NCBI GenBank assembly: GCA_016868485.1
Contig: VGGT01000001.1
Location: forward strand, 1 to 51,621
Reading direction: 5' to 3'
Length of the DNA: 51,621 nt
Origin: Bacteroidota bacterium
Lineage (GTDB): Bacteria; Bacteroidota; Bacteroidia; UBA7662
Part shown: piece by piece, positions 23,320 to 31,605 of the stretch
Numbering within the stretch: position 1 is the first letter of the stretch
How the letters are laid out: each line of letters starts with the position of its first letter
Program-made: the position numbers and the translations under genes
Notes under the pieces: model-generated
What the model saw: the letters and a program-made list of their open reading frames with translations, nothing else
The model's database searches: none
What the model was told of the DNA's origin: nothing

Positions 23320-25411
23320 ATTTTTAACGAATTACTCGCCATTGTGGCTGTTGTTGGCTCCGTTGGGGGGGGCTCTTTTCGCATGGTTCTTCTATAGGAA
23401 TACCAAAAGCAAGCTCAGCAGGGCTTGGTTTCAGTATCCGTTGGTCCTCTTGAGGGGTATTGTGGTTAGCCTCGTCATCCTGCTGCTGTTAAACCCGTTT
23501 CTGAAAACCCAGCGCAAAAGGGTTGATCGGCCTTTATTGGTTGTGGCCATCGATGAAAGTCAATCCATGTTGTTTCACAACGACAGCCTACAACAGGCTT
23601 CACAATTACAAAACTGGTTAAAAGCGGCTAAAAATCAGTTGGGTGACGGTTTTGATTTGAGGGTCATGGGTTTCGGAGATGAAACAAGCGACAGTTTACT
23701 TTGGCGTTTTGATCAACAAGCAACCGATTTCTCCCGATTGTTTCAGCGCATAGAAGATCGTTATGCTGGGCAGCGACTGGCTGCAGTTCTTTTAGCGAGT
23801 GATGGCATCTACAACCAAGGTACCGAACCGGTAACACAATCGTCACGCCTCAACGTCCCTATATATTGTTATGGAATGGGTGATACCCGTCAAGCTCGTG
23901 ACCTCAGCATTGTGGACCTTAGGGTCAACCGAACTTCATTTGTGGGCACCGAATTTCCGGTATCAGTGGACCTGCAAGCTACTTTGATGCCGGGGATTGA
24001 AGCAGAAATTTTCTTGGAGAAATTAGAGGGTGGACGGGCCATCAGCATCGATAAAAAATCGCTACACATCGGATCGGGTCGCTTTTTTGAGAATCTGCTG
24101 TTTACTACCCCCGCTGATCGGGCTGGAATGCATCGCTACCGTATACGAGCGACTGCACCAGGGGGTGACGACCTGCCAGCCAATGATATTCGTGAGTTCT
24201 TTGTGGAGGTCGTGGATGCGCGTACTTCCATTCTGTTGCTTGGCCATGGTGCACACCCCGACTTGGGCTGCATCAAAGATGCCCTCGAAAAGTCGCCCCT
24301 ATTTGAGGTCAACACGGCCTACTCTTTCGATCCGCCCCAAATTAAAGCAGGTACGGCGGCTGTGATCGTGCATCAACTGCCTTCCGTGGCTCCTGGAAGT
24401 TCGGCATGGATGAAAATGGTCGAAAGCTCAGGCCTGCCGGTATGGTATATTGCCGGGTCCGCCAGCAGCATACCGCAACTCAATGCCGTGCAATCACTGG
24501 TGCGGATTACCACACAGCGGGGGGGCGTTAATAGTGTACTGGGTTCAGTTGTTTCTGATTTTGCGTTGTTTACCCTTGAAGATGAATTGAAGAAAGCCAT
24601 TGCCGGTATGCCGCCACTCGAAGCACCTTTTGGCACTTATTCGAAGGGACCAGCGGCCGTTTCTCTATTGAATCAAAAGGTAGGTTCGATGGCCACCGAT
24701 ATGCCCCTATGGGCACTCGCCCCCAATGTTCGTCCGCGTCAAGCCTTGTTGTTGGGGGAGGGCATCTGGCGATGGCGCTTGGCACAGGCAGAAAAAAATA
24801 AAGAAACGGATGCTTTAGGGGAGCTGATCCGCCGAACCACTCAGTTTTTGTCGGTAAAACCCGACGACCGTCCTTTTCAATTGCGAACCGTGCGCCGGTT
24901 GTTTCGCGAACAGGATGATGTTGTTTTTGAGGGTGTAGTGTTCAATAAAAACCGAGAGCAAGTGAATGAACCGGATGTGCAGTTGAATATAATCAGCGAA
25001 GAAGGCCAACAATTTAACTATATGATGGGCAAAAACGGGAAAAGCTATCGTTTGAATGTGGGTGGGCTACCTGCCGGACAATACCGCTACAAAGGCTCAG
25101 TGACGTTGGCGGGTGAACGATTTGAATCGGAGGGCGCTTTTGCCGTGGAACGTGTGAACTTAGAGCAAAGTCGAACCGCCGCTGATCATGATCTTCTATC
25201 CCAAATGGCGGCCAAAAGCGGTGGTCAATTTGTGGCAGGCGGAGACGGCGTCGCTCTATTCAAAGAACTCAGTAAACGAGTACCATCCACAGCGGTCACC
25301 TACCTCGAACGCACATTAAGCGAATTAATTAGCTTGGAAATCCTTCTGATTCTGTTGGGCGTTTTCCTCTCAGCTGAGTGGATGCTCCGTCGCTACGCTG
25401 GCATCTATTAA
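23312..25411 (+). CDS. Membrane protein with vWA domain and amidotransferase-like domain
   Basis: 699-aa inner-membrane protein. Two N-terminal helices (~11-28 and ~42-62) precede a von Willebrand factor A-like domain whose MIDAS motif is DESQS (D81-S85), followed by VLLASDGIYNQG. Ig-like strands come next, then a region from about residue 300 starting DARTSILLLGHGAHPDLG that resembles the class I glutamine amidotransferase-like fold without a clear catalytic cysteine. A C-terminal helix (ISLEILLILLGVFLSAEWML) ends in the membrane. This layout recurs in Bacteroidota proteins of unknown function related to BatA/BatB-type vWA proteins. It follows fabG closely and is convergent with the DivIC-like gene. 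Confidence 0.78.
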   Translation: MPEFLTNYSPLWLLLAPLGGALFAWFFYRNTKSKLSRAWFQYPLVLLRGIVVSLVILLLLNPFLKTQRKRVDRPLLVVAIDESQSMLFHNDSLQQASQLQNWLKAAKNQLGDGFDLRVMGFGDETSDSLLWRFDQQATDFSRLFQRIEDRYAGQRLAAVLLASDGIYNQGTEPVTQSSRLNVPIYCYGMGDTRQARDLSIVDLRVNRTSFVGTEFPVSVDLQATLMPGIEAEIFLEKLEGGRAISIDKKSLHIGSGRFFENLLFTTPADRAGMHRYRIRATAPGGDDLPANDIREFFVEVVDARTSILLLGHGAHPDLGCIKDALEKSPLFEVNTAYSFDPPQIKAGTAAVIVHQLPSVAPGSSAWMKMVESSGLPVWYIAGSASSIPQLNAVQSLVRITTQRGGVNSVLGSVVSDFALFTLEDELKKAIAGMPPLEAPFGTYSKGPAAVSLLNQKVGSMATDMPLWALAPNVRPRQALLLGEGIWRWRLAQAEKNKETDALGELIRRTTQFLSVKPDDRPFQLRTVRRLFREQDDVVFEGVVFNKNREQVNEPDVQLNIISEEGQQFNYMMGKNGKSYRLNVGGLPAGQYRYKGSVTLAGERFESEGAFAVERVNLEQSRTAADHDLLSQMAAKSGGQFVAGGDGVALFKELSKRVPSTAVTYLERTLSELISLEILLILLGVFLSAEWMLRRYAGIY

Positions 25412-25444
25412 GCCATTTATTCGAGAAAATTAAACCGAATTTCA

Positions 25445-25497
25445 TATTCCGGCTGGGGCCTGTGCCTATTCCGGCTGGGGCCTGTGCCTATTCCGGC
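25445..25497. repeat. 22-bp tandem repeat at the 3' end of the DivIC-like gene
   Basis: Two complete identical 22-bp units (25445-25466, 25467-25488) and a partial third unit (25489-25497), with core ccggctggggcctgtgcc. The partial unit covers the last codons and stop of the minus-strand DivIC-like gene, so the array appears to have expanded outward from that stop codon into the convergent spacer. Confidence 0.92.
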
Positions 25498-25817
25498 CTA
25501 TCATCGGACTCGATTAACCGGTCTTCATCAATCCTAAAGACCACCTCACCCTCGCGAAGCAAGCCAAATTGTTCGCGTCCATACCGCATCAGCAACATCG
25601 TATCGCCGAGCAAACCGTCACGATTCTGACGTACGCGTTCCACCTTTTCAATATACTTGGCTTTTGTTGCTTCTAATCCCCTCAATTCTTGAGTGATTTT
25701 GCGTCCGGTAAGCAGGTCATCCCGATCAAAAAAGATCATCCAAAGCATCAAGGCCAATCCAACCCATACATAGCGAATTTTCAGAACCTGAATAACTTTG
25801 TAGATCAATTCACTCAT
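25488..25817 (-). CDS. DivIC/FtsB-like septum formation initiator
   Basis: 109-aa bitopic membrane protein of the FtsB/DivIC family, which bridges FtsL and FtsQ in the divisome. It has a short cytosolic start, one transmembrane helix (YVWVGLALMLWMIFF, residues ~16-30), a coiled coil (RKITQELRGLEATKAKYIEK) and the family tail YGREQFGLLREGEVVFRI. The ATG overlaps the enolase stop in an ATGA quartet, so it is translationally coupled to eno. The extreme C-terminus lies at the edge of a 22-bp tandem repeat. Confidence 0.88.
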   Translation of the reverse strand: MSELIYKVIQVLKIRYVWVGLALMLWMIFFDRDDLLTGRKITQELRGLEATKAKYIEKVERVRQNRDGLLGDTMLLMRYGREQFGLLREGEVVFRIDEDRLIESDDRPE

Positions 25818-27100
25818 GTAAATCTGAGTTTCTTACCGGTAAAATCTGCACTATCGCCCAATTCCTCCTCAATACGAAGCAATTGATTGTATTTGGCCAT
25901 CCGCTCAGATCTTGATGCTGACCCGGTTTTGATCTGGCCACAGCGCAGGGCCACCGATAGATCAGCGATGGTGCTGTCTTCCGTTTCACCCGAGCGATGA
26001 CTCATAACTGAGGTATAGGAAGCAGAATGCGCCATTTGAACAGCTTCCATGGTCTCGGTAAGGCTTCCAATTTGATTGACTTTCACCAATATTGAATTGG
26101 CAACCCCTGTTTCAATGCCCTTTTTGAGCCGTTTACTGTTGGTTACAAACAAATCATCACCCACCAGTTGTGTGCGACTTCCCAAGGCGTCGGTTAATGC
26201 CTTCCAACCATCCCAATCGTCTTCGGCCAAGCCATCCTCAATACTGATGATGGGGTAGCGTGACACCCATTCACTCCAGTAGGCCACCATTTCAGAGGAA
26301 TTCCGCCGTGCACCATCCGATTTCTTGAAAACGTATTGCTTGGATTCTTCATCATAAAACTCAGTCGCAGCGGCGTCCATAGCTATATAAATGTCTTCTC
26401 CTGGACGGTATCCTGCCGCTTCTATTGCCCTTAAAACCGTTTCAATCGCTTCCTCATTGGATCGGATGTTGGGTGCAAATCCGCCTTCATCGCCCACATT
26501 GGTACTCAGTCCTTGCTTTTTCAACACCTGTTTCAAATGATGAAAAACCTCGGTTCCCATCCGCAGCGCATCTGAAAAACAACTGGCTCCAACGGGCATC
26601 ACCATAAATTCCTGAAAATCGATGTTGTTGTCGCCGTGGGCCCCACCATTAAGAATATTCATCATAGGAATGGGCAACAGGTTGGCCGAGAGGCCACCCA
26701 CATAGCGATAGAGGGGCATGCCGCAGGATGAAGCCGCTGCGCGCGCCGTTGCCAAAGAGACCCCCAAAATGGCATTGGCCCCAAGTCTTGACTTGTTTGC
26801 GGTTCCGTCCATTTCCAACATAAGCCTGTCGATATGAACTTGATCATAGACATTCACCCCTACGAGGGCTTCGGAAATCAGATCATTGACATGACCAATA
26901 GCCCGGGTCACACCCTTACCCATATACTGTGATGAATCGCCGTCGCGCAATTCAATGGCTTCATGGATGCCGGTCGATGCCCCAGACGGCACCGCCGCGC
27001 GACCGGTCGATCCATCGCTGGTGATTACATCTACCTCAATGGTCGGATTTCCACGTGAATCCAGGATTTGACGCGCGTACACTTCTTCTATAACGGACAT
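25814..27100 (-). CDS. eno: Enolase
   Basis: 428-aa glycolytic enzyme (2-phosphoglycerate to phosphoenolpyruvate). It begins VIEEVYARQILDSRGNPTIEVDV. Later motifs are ASTGIHEAIELRDGD, MNILNGGAHGDNNIDFQEF, LVGDDLFVTNSKRL, NSILVKVNQIGSLTET and MSHRSGETEDSTIADL, which supply the magnesium ligands and catalytic residues. Length is normal. It is downstream of carA on the same strand but has its own promoter box, and it overlaps the DivIC-like gene by four bases. rplQ-carA-eno order is common in Bacteroidota. Confidence 0.98.
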   Translation of the reverse strand: MSVIEEVYARQILDSRGNPTIEVDVITSDGSTGRAAVPSGASTGIHEAIELRDGDSSQYMGKGVTRAIGHVNDLISEALVGVNVYDQVHIDRLMLEMDGTANKSRLGANAILGVSLATARAAASSCGMPLYRYVGGLSANLLPIPMMNILNGGAHGDNNIDFQEFMVMPVGASCFSDALRMGTEVFHHLKQVLKKQGLSTNVGDEGGFAPNIRSNEEAIETVLRAIEAAGYRPGEDIYIAMDAAATEFYDEESKQYVFKKSDGARRNSSEMVAYWSEWVSRYPIISIEDGLAEDDWDGWKALTDALGSRTQLVGDDLFVTNSKRLKKGIETGVANSILVKVNQIGSLTETMEAVQMAHSASYTSVMSHRSGETEDSTIADLSVALRCGQIKTGSASRSERMAKYNQLLRIEEELGDSADFTGKKLRFT

Positions 27101-27142
27101 TTTCTTTATTTAAATGTTATCGTGGCGAATATGCTTGTTTGG

Positions 27143-27150
27143 CAAATATA
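27143..27150 (-). promoter_or_regulatory. eno promoter -7 box
   Basis: On the minus strand TATATTTG matches TAnnTTTG, 42 bases before the eno ATG. A TTG lies 23 bases further upstream, slightly beyond the usual spacing. The 147-base carA-eno spacer holds nothing else recognisable. Confidence 0.55.
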
Positions 27151-27247
27151 CTTTATTGATCGATAATCCCGAACAATTTTGCTATCTGATGCACTTTTGC
27201 TTCATTCATCGATTGCCGAACGATGGATTTTCGGATGACCTTTGGCT

Positions 27248-28381
27248 TCATACACAAGAAGCAATGAGGTGGGCAAATTCATCAAAAAGATAGCGGGAGT
27301 CATGGGGGCCCGGACAGGCCTCGGGGTGATGTTGTACGCTGAACAAGGGTTTTGTGCGGTGTCGGAATCCTTCTACTGTTTGGTCGTTTAGGTTGATGTG
27401 GGTAATCTGTAGATCGAGATTATTTTTAATTCCAGCGGCATCAACCCCAAAACCGTGATTTTGACTGGTAATTTCACTGCGTCCATTCAATATATTTTGG
27501 ACGGGGTGGTTGATACCGCGATGTCCGTGGTGCATTTTAAAAGTGCCCACACCTAATGCCCGTGCCAATAGTTGGTGTCCTAAGCAAATGCCCATGACCG
27601 GTAATTCATGATCAATAAGCGCTTGAATAACACGTATTTGGTTGAGCATGGATGCCGGATCGCCTGGACCGTTACTCAACAGAATACCGTGGGGCTGGTG
27701 ACTCAGGATCTCCGTAGTGGTTGAATGTGAAGGCACAACCACCACCTTAAATCCTTTTGACCTCAACAGGCGCAGGATATTTGATTTGGTTCCATAATCA
27801 ACTACCACTACCGTTTTCAAGCTCAAATCACCCTCTTGTGGCTCAAAAATATAGGATTCAACTGTTCCCACCTGGCTGCTCAGATCCAATCCCTCCATGG
27901 CTGGCACGTCATTCAGTCGTCTTAAAAGTTGTTCATCCGTATGATCTTCGTCGCTCATCACCGCGTTCATGCTTCCGCGACTTCGGATCTGGCGAACAAG
28001 AGCACGTGTGTCCACATCAGCAATTGCCAAACATCGACGTTCTTTCAAGTATTCTGAGATACTCCCGTCGCCACGTTTACGGGACCAGCTACGCGCCATA
28101 TTGCGCACGATTAATCCAGAAATTTGTACTTCATCCGACTCTTGCTCGTCATTTTTGAAGCCGTAGTTACCAATGTGCGCCGCAGTCATCACCATGATTT
28201 GCCCTTTGTAGGAAGGATCGGTAAACACCTCCTGATAGCCCGTCATCCCAGTGTTGAAACACAATTCGCCAAAAGCAGTACCTGAATATCCTACGCTTCT
28301 TCCTGTAAAACAACTTCCATCGGATAGAATCAAACGCGCTTTGCGTACAAAATCGCGCTGAAGAGGGATAGGGTTCATCAT
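27248..28381 (-). CDS. carA: Carbamoyl-phosphate synthase small subunit
   Basis: 377-aa glutaminase subunit that supplies ammonia to CarB for carbamoyl phosphate, feeding arginine and pyrimidine synthesis. The N-terminal CPSase small-chain domain (ARLILSDGSCFTGRSVGY; FNTGMTGYQEVFTDPSY) is followed by a class I amidotransferase domain. That domain has LLSNGPGDPASM, the nucleophilic cysteine in MGICLGHQLL and the histidine in VQHHPEACPGPHD. Two consecutive ATG codons (28381, 28378) start the frame. carB is not adjacent. A consensus promoter lies just upstream, after the terminator of the ribosomal cluster. Confidence 0.97.
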   Translation of the reverse strand: MMNPIPLQRDFVRKARLILSDGSCFTGRSVGYSGTAFGELCFNTGMTGYQEVFTDPSYKGQIMVMTAAHIGNYGFKNDEQESDEVQISGLIVRNMARSWSRKRGDGSISEYLKERRCLAIADVDTRALVRQIRSRGSMNAVMSDEDHTDEQLLRRLNDVPAMEGLDLSSQVGTVESYIFEPQEGDLSLKTVVVVDYGTKSNILRLLRSKGFKVVVVPSHSTTTEILSHQPHGILLSNGPGDPASMLNQIRVIQALIDHELPVMGICLGHQLLARALGVGTFKMHHGHRGINHPVQNILNGRSEITSQNHGFGVDAAGIKNNLDLQITHINLNDQTVEGFRHRTKPLFSVQHHPEACPGPHDSRYLFDEFAHLIASCV

Positions 28382-28390
28382 ATTTGCCTA

Positions 28391-28421
28391 CAAATCTACG
28401 CAGCGCATGTCAGTAAGGCAA
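28391..28421 (-). promoter_or_regulatory. carA promoter
   Basis: On the minus strand TAGATTTG (28391-28398) matches TAnnTTTG, and TTG (28419-28421) lies exactly 20 bases upstream. The -7 box is nine bases from the ATG, so the leader would be only a few bases long. It lies between the rplQ terminator and carA. Confidence 0.7.
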
Positions 28422-28450
28422 GAAAATTGAATCAACACCCCTTAAAAAGC

Positions 28451-28476
28451 AAAAAGGACGCGCCAAGGCACGTCCT
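28451..28476 (-). terminator. Intrinsic terminator after rplQ
   Basis: On the minus strand AGGACGTGCC-TT-GGCGCGTCCT forms a ten-pair stem (two G-T pairs) at 28455-28476, followed by a run of five T (28455-28451). It lies 22 bases after the rplQ stop and closes the str-S10-spc-alpha cluster ahead of the carA promoter. Confidence 0.85.
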
Positions 28477-28497
28477 ATGCTAAAAAAGATAATCCAA

Positions 28498-29172
28498 TCA
28501 ATCGGCTGAAGAATCGGCAGCTGAGTCCCCTGATCCAGAGTCTGCACTGCTTGCATCATCGGAATGGGAATGATCAGTTACTTCTTCGGAATGGGAATGA
28601 CCTGTTACTTCGTCGGAATGGGAATGTTCAGTTACTTCTTCGGCCTGTGTAGGCTCTGTGGTCGCTAATGTCTCTGTTGCCATAGCCCCTGCACCCGCTA
28701 CAACCGATGATGGTGCAGAAACAGGAGTAGATGAACCAGAATCGGCAGACTTTTTACCAGAACGCGAACGACGTGTTTTGGCTTTCTTAGATTGGGACTC
28801 AGCAAGCATGAGCTCGTTAAAATCGACCAATTCGATCATACACATTTCAGCGGCATCACCCAAACGAAAACCCGTGCGAATGATTCGGGTGTATCCCCCT
28901 GGTCTGTTCGCAACTTTGTCGCCGACTGTTGCAAAGAGTTCCTTCACTGCATGCTTATCCTGCAAATACGAGAAAGCCGTTCTGCGGTTGTGCATGGAGT
29001 CATCTTTAGACCGGGTAATGATCGGTTCAACATAACGGCGAAGTGCTTTCGCCTTCGCAACAGTCGTGTTGATTCGCTTATTCATAATCAACGATACCGC
29101 TAAATTTTGTAGCAACGCATCGCGATGGGCGGCCATTCGGCCGAGGTGATTAATGGTTTTTCCGTGGCGCAT
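28498..29172 (-). CDS. rplQ: 50S ribosomal protein L17 with long repeat-bearing tail
   Basis: L17 binds 23S rRNA near the tunnel exit. The core (residues ~1-125) is normal: MRHGKTINHLGRMAAHRDALLQNLA and RPGGYTRIIRTGFRLGDAAEMC. A tail of about 100 residues follows, first basic (KKAKTRRSRSGKK), then Ser/Ala/Thr-rich, then three 9-residue repeats EVTxHSHS(D/E), then an acidic Ser/Asp end. E. coli L17 has 127 residues; Bacteroidota versions often carry tails, but a His-Ser-His-Ser repeat is not something I recognise. It is the last gene of the cluster, 11 bases after rpoA. The tail could bind metal or protrude at the tunnel exit; this is speculation. Confidence 0.97.
   Translation of the reverse strand: MRHGKTINHLGRMAAHRDALLQNLAVSLIMNKRINTTVAKAKALRRYVEPIITRSKDDSMHNRRTAFSYLQDKHAVKELFATVGDKVANRPGGYTRIIRTGFRLGDAAEMCMIELVDFNELMLAESQSKKAKTRRSRSGKKSADSGSSTPVSAPSSVVAGAGAMATETLATTEPTQAEEVTEHSHSDEVTGHSHSEEVTDHSHSDDASSADSGSGDSAADSSAD
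28561..28641. repeat. 27-bp tandem repeat x3 in the rplQ tail
   Basis: Units at 28561-28587, 28588-28614 and 28615-28641 on the plus strand, each containing ggaatgggaatg and gttactt. Read on the minus strand they encode EVT(E/G/D)HSHS(D/E). The period is a multiple of three. Confidence 0.93.
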
Positions 29173-29183
29173 AATTTTTTGTC

Positions 29184-30176
29184 TTAATCTTCATCGAGGC
29201 GATAGCGTGCAACATCAAAGCCGAAGGTGAGGCCTTTCTCGCGCACCAATTCTTCCAGTTCGGTCAATGATTTCCTTCCAAAATTCCTGAAACGAAGCAA
29301 ATCGGCAATTTCAAATTTAACGAGATCACCCAAAGTCCGAATCTCAGCAGCTTTCAAGCAATTGAATGCCCGAACCGACAAATCTAAATCTGCGAGTGAG
29401 GTTTTCAGGAGTTTGCGAATCGCTACAGTGTTTTCATCAACTTCCATGGGCACTTCGCGCTTGTTTGTTGCGAGCGTTATCGATTCATCCGAAAACAACA
29501 CAAAATGTTGAATCAAAATATCGGCTGCCTGTTTTAGTGCTTCCTCTGAGTTGATCGAACCATCGGTTCTAACAGAAATAATGAGCTTCTCATAATCTGT
29601 CTTTTGCTCTACTCGGGTGTTTTCGACCGAATAATTGACCGCCACAATGGGCGTAAAAATGCTGTCGATCGGAATTACACCCAAATTCGCGTCTGCGTTT
29701 TTGTTTTCCTCTGAGGGAACATAGCCACGACCCTTTTCCAAGTTCAACTCCATATCAAAGGTAACACCATGCTCGACATGACAAATCACTAAATCCGGAT
29801 TCAACACTTCAAATCCAACACAGTGGCTACCCAAGTCACCGGCAGTAATTTCTGTTTTGCCCTTTACAGAGGCATAAATTCTTTCCGAGTCCTGTCCGTT
29901 GTCGAGTGAACGAAAACGAATCTGCTTTAAGTTCAAAATGATCTCCACTACATCCTCTACAACACCTTTTATAGTCGAAAATTCATGATCGACTCCAGGA
30001 ATGCGGATTGAGGTGATGGCATAGCCCTCCAAAGAGGACAATAAGATGCGACGAAGCGCATTACCAATGGTAACGCCAAAACCGGGTTCAAGCGGTTTAA
30101 ATTCGAATGTACCCTCATTAGCAGAGGATTGCTGCATTAAGACCTTCTCAGGTTTTTGGAACGATAGTATGGCCAT
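29184..30176 (-). CDS. rpoA: RNA polymerase alpha subunit
   Basis: 330-aa alpha subunit that dimerises to seed RNA polymerase assembly. The N-terminal domain carries EPGFGVTIGNALRRILLSSLEGYAI and GVVEDVVEIILNLK. A linker at about residues 235-250 leads to the C-terminal domain with LDLSVRAFNCLKAAEIRTLGDLV and FGRKSLTELEELV, which binds UP elements and activators. Length is normal for Bacteroidota. It lies six bases after rpsD in the alpha-operon order rpsM-rpsK-rpsD-rpoA-rplQ. Confidence 0.98.
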   Translation of the reverse strand: MAILSFQKPEKVLMQQSSANEGTFEFKPLEPGFGVTIGNALRRILLSSLEGYAITSIRIPGVDHEFSTIKGVVEDVVEIILNLKQIRFRSLDNGQDSERIYASVKGKTEITAGDLGSHCVGFEVLNPDLVICHVEHGVTFDMELNLEKGRGYVPSEENKNADANLGVIPIDSIFTPIVAVNYSVENTRVEQKTDYEKLIISVRTDGSINSEEALKQAADILIQHFVLFSDESITLATNKREVPMEVDENTVAIRKLLKTSLADLDLSVRAFNCLKAAEIRTLGDLVKFEIADLLRFRNFGRKSLTELEELVREKGLTFGFDVARYRLDED

Positions 30177-30182
30177 TCTTAA

Positions 30183-30791
30183 TTATTTAGAGTACAATTC
30201 AACAATCAACTGTTCGCGGATGTTCTCAGGGATCTGGTCACGCTCAGGCAAATTCAAAAGTTTGCCCTCCATGCGACTATGATCCCACTCGAGCCAAGGG
30301 AAATTTGCCTTTTGCTTTCCGCCCACCGCGTTCACAATAGCCTCCAAATTCTTGGAACGCTCGCGAACCCCTACGCGGTCACCCGGACGAACTTCATAAG
30401 AAGGGATGTTCACTACATGATCGTTGACCGTGATGTGGCGGTGAGAAACCAATTGACGGGCACCATCTCGAGTGGGCGCAATGCCCAATCGGAAAACGGT
30501 GTTATCAAGACGAGCCTCCAAAAACTTTAAAAGGTTTTCACCTGTAGTTCCTTTGCGTCGATTGGCCTTTTCAAAGGTCTTTCTGAACTGACGCTCCAAT
30601 ACACCATAAGTATATTTAGCTTTTTGCTTCTCCATCAACTGGATCGCATACTCCGACTTTTTCGGACTGCGCTTAGATTGCCCATGCTGACCTGGCGCGT
30701 AATTTTTACGTTGCAGCGCTTTGTCGGGACCAAAAATAGCCTCCTTAAATTTACGCGCAATCTTACTCTTTGGACCTGTGTATCTTGCCAT
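30183..30791 (-). CDS. rpsD: 30S ribosomal protein S4
   Basis: 202-aa primary 16S rRNA-binding protein that starts body assembly. It begins MARYTGPKSKIARKFKEAIFG, has KNYAPGQHGQSKR, and an S4 RNA-binding domain (LEARLDNTVFRLGIAPTRDGARQLVSHRHITVN). The N-terminal zinc cysteines of some S4 proteins are absent, so this is the zinc-free form. In many bacteria S4 represses the alpha operon by binding its mRNA; no such site was identified here. Confidence 0.98.
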   Translation of the reverse strand: MARYTGPKSKIARKFKEAIFGPDKALQRKNYAPGQHGQSKRSPKKSEYAIQLMEKQKAKYTYGVLERQFRKTFEKANRRKGTTGENLLKFLEARLDNTVFRLGIAPTRDGARQLVSHRHITVNDHVVNIPSYEVRPGDRVGVRERSKNLEAIVNAVGGKQKANFPWLEWDHSRMEGKLLNLPERDQIPENIREQLIVELYSK

Positions 30792-30808
30792 GATTGTTGA
30801 TTAATTAA

Positions 30809-31198
30809 TTATACCCTTCTGCGCTTGGGTGGACGACAACCGTTGTGGGGCATGGGCGTAATGTCCGTAATGGTCGTTACCTCAATCCCTAATCCCGCCA
30901 AGCCCCGAATCGCAGCCTCACGTCCTGCACCCGGGCCCTTCACGAATACCTCCACACGGCGCAGGCCCGCGTCATAGGCTACCTTGCCACAATCTTGAGC
31001 AGAAACCTGTGCTGCGTAGGGTGTATTCTTTTTGGAACCCCTAAAACCCGATTTTCCCGCGGAAGACCAGGAAATGACCTGACCGTCGTTGTTGGTTATT
31101 GAGATAATAATGTTGTTGAACGTAGAGTGCACATGCATCTGCCCGTTGGCATCGACACGCACGACCCGCTTCTTAACAACTTTGGTTGATTTTGCCAT
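30809..31198 (-). CDS. rpsK: 30S ribosomal protein S11
   Basis: 129-aa platform protein of the 30S subunit near the mRNA exit. It shows HVHSTFNNIIISITNNDGQV, SSAGKSGFRGSKKNTPYAAQ and the conserved C-terminus TDITPMPHNGCRPPKRRRV. It lies 11 bases after rpsM and 17 bases before rpsD. Confidence 0.98.
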   Translation of the reverse strand: MAKSTKVVKKRVVRVDANGQMHVHSTFNNIIISITNNDGQVISWSSAGKSGFRGSKKNTPYAAQVSAQDCGKVAYDAGLRRVEVFVKGPGAGREAAIRGLAGLGIEVTTITDITPMPHNGCRPPKRRRV

Positions 31199-31209
31199 GA
31201 ACGATTGGT

Positions 31210-31587
31210 TTATTTAGTAACTTTTTTCTTGTTCGCAACCGTCTTGCGCTTGCCTTTCCGGGTTCTAGAATTGTTCTTCGTGCGTTGTCCGCGAACAGGA
31301 AGACCCTTACGGTGACGTAACCCCCGGTAGCAACCAATATCCAGCAGACGTTTGATGTTGAGTTGCACTTCGGATCGCAGCTCACCTTCCGTTTTGTAGG
31401 TTTCAGTGATCAAGGTACGAATACGGGTGGTCTGTTCATCGGTCCACTCCCCAACTTTTATGTCGTAGTGAACACCGCAGCGGTCTAAAATACTGCGTGA
31501 AGTAGAACGACCTATTCCGTAAATGTAGGTCAGCCCAATCTCCCCTCTTTTATTGCGGGGTAAATCAATTCCAGATATTCTTGCCAT
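31210..31587 (-). CDS. rpsM: 30S ribosomal protein S13
   Basis: 125-aa head protein of the 30S subunit that contacts the 50S subunit and P-site tRNA. It begins MARISGIDLPRNKRGEIGLTYIYGIG and has the helix-hairpin-helix GRSTSRSILDRCGV. The C-terminal tail is basic (GLPVRGQRTKNNSRTRKGK and more lysines) and reaches the tRNA. Eighteen bases separate it from rpmJ upstream. Confidence 0.98.
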   Translation of the reverse strand: MARISGIDLPRNKRGEIGLTYIYGIGRSTSRSILDRCGVHYDIKVGEWTDEQTTRIRTLITETYKTEGELRSEVQLNIKRLLDIGCYRGLRHRKGLPVRGQRTKNNSRTRKGKRKTVANKKKVTK

Positions 31588-31605
31588 AAAATATAAATGC
31601 TCAGT

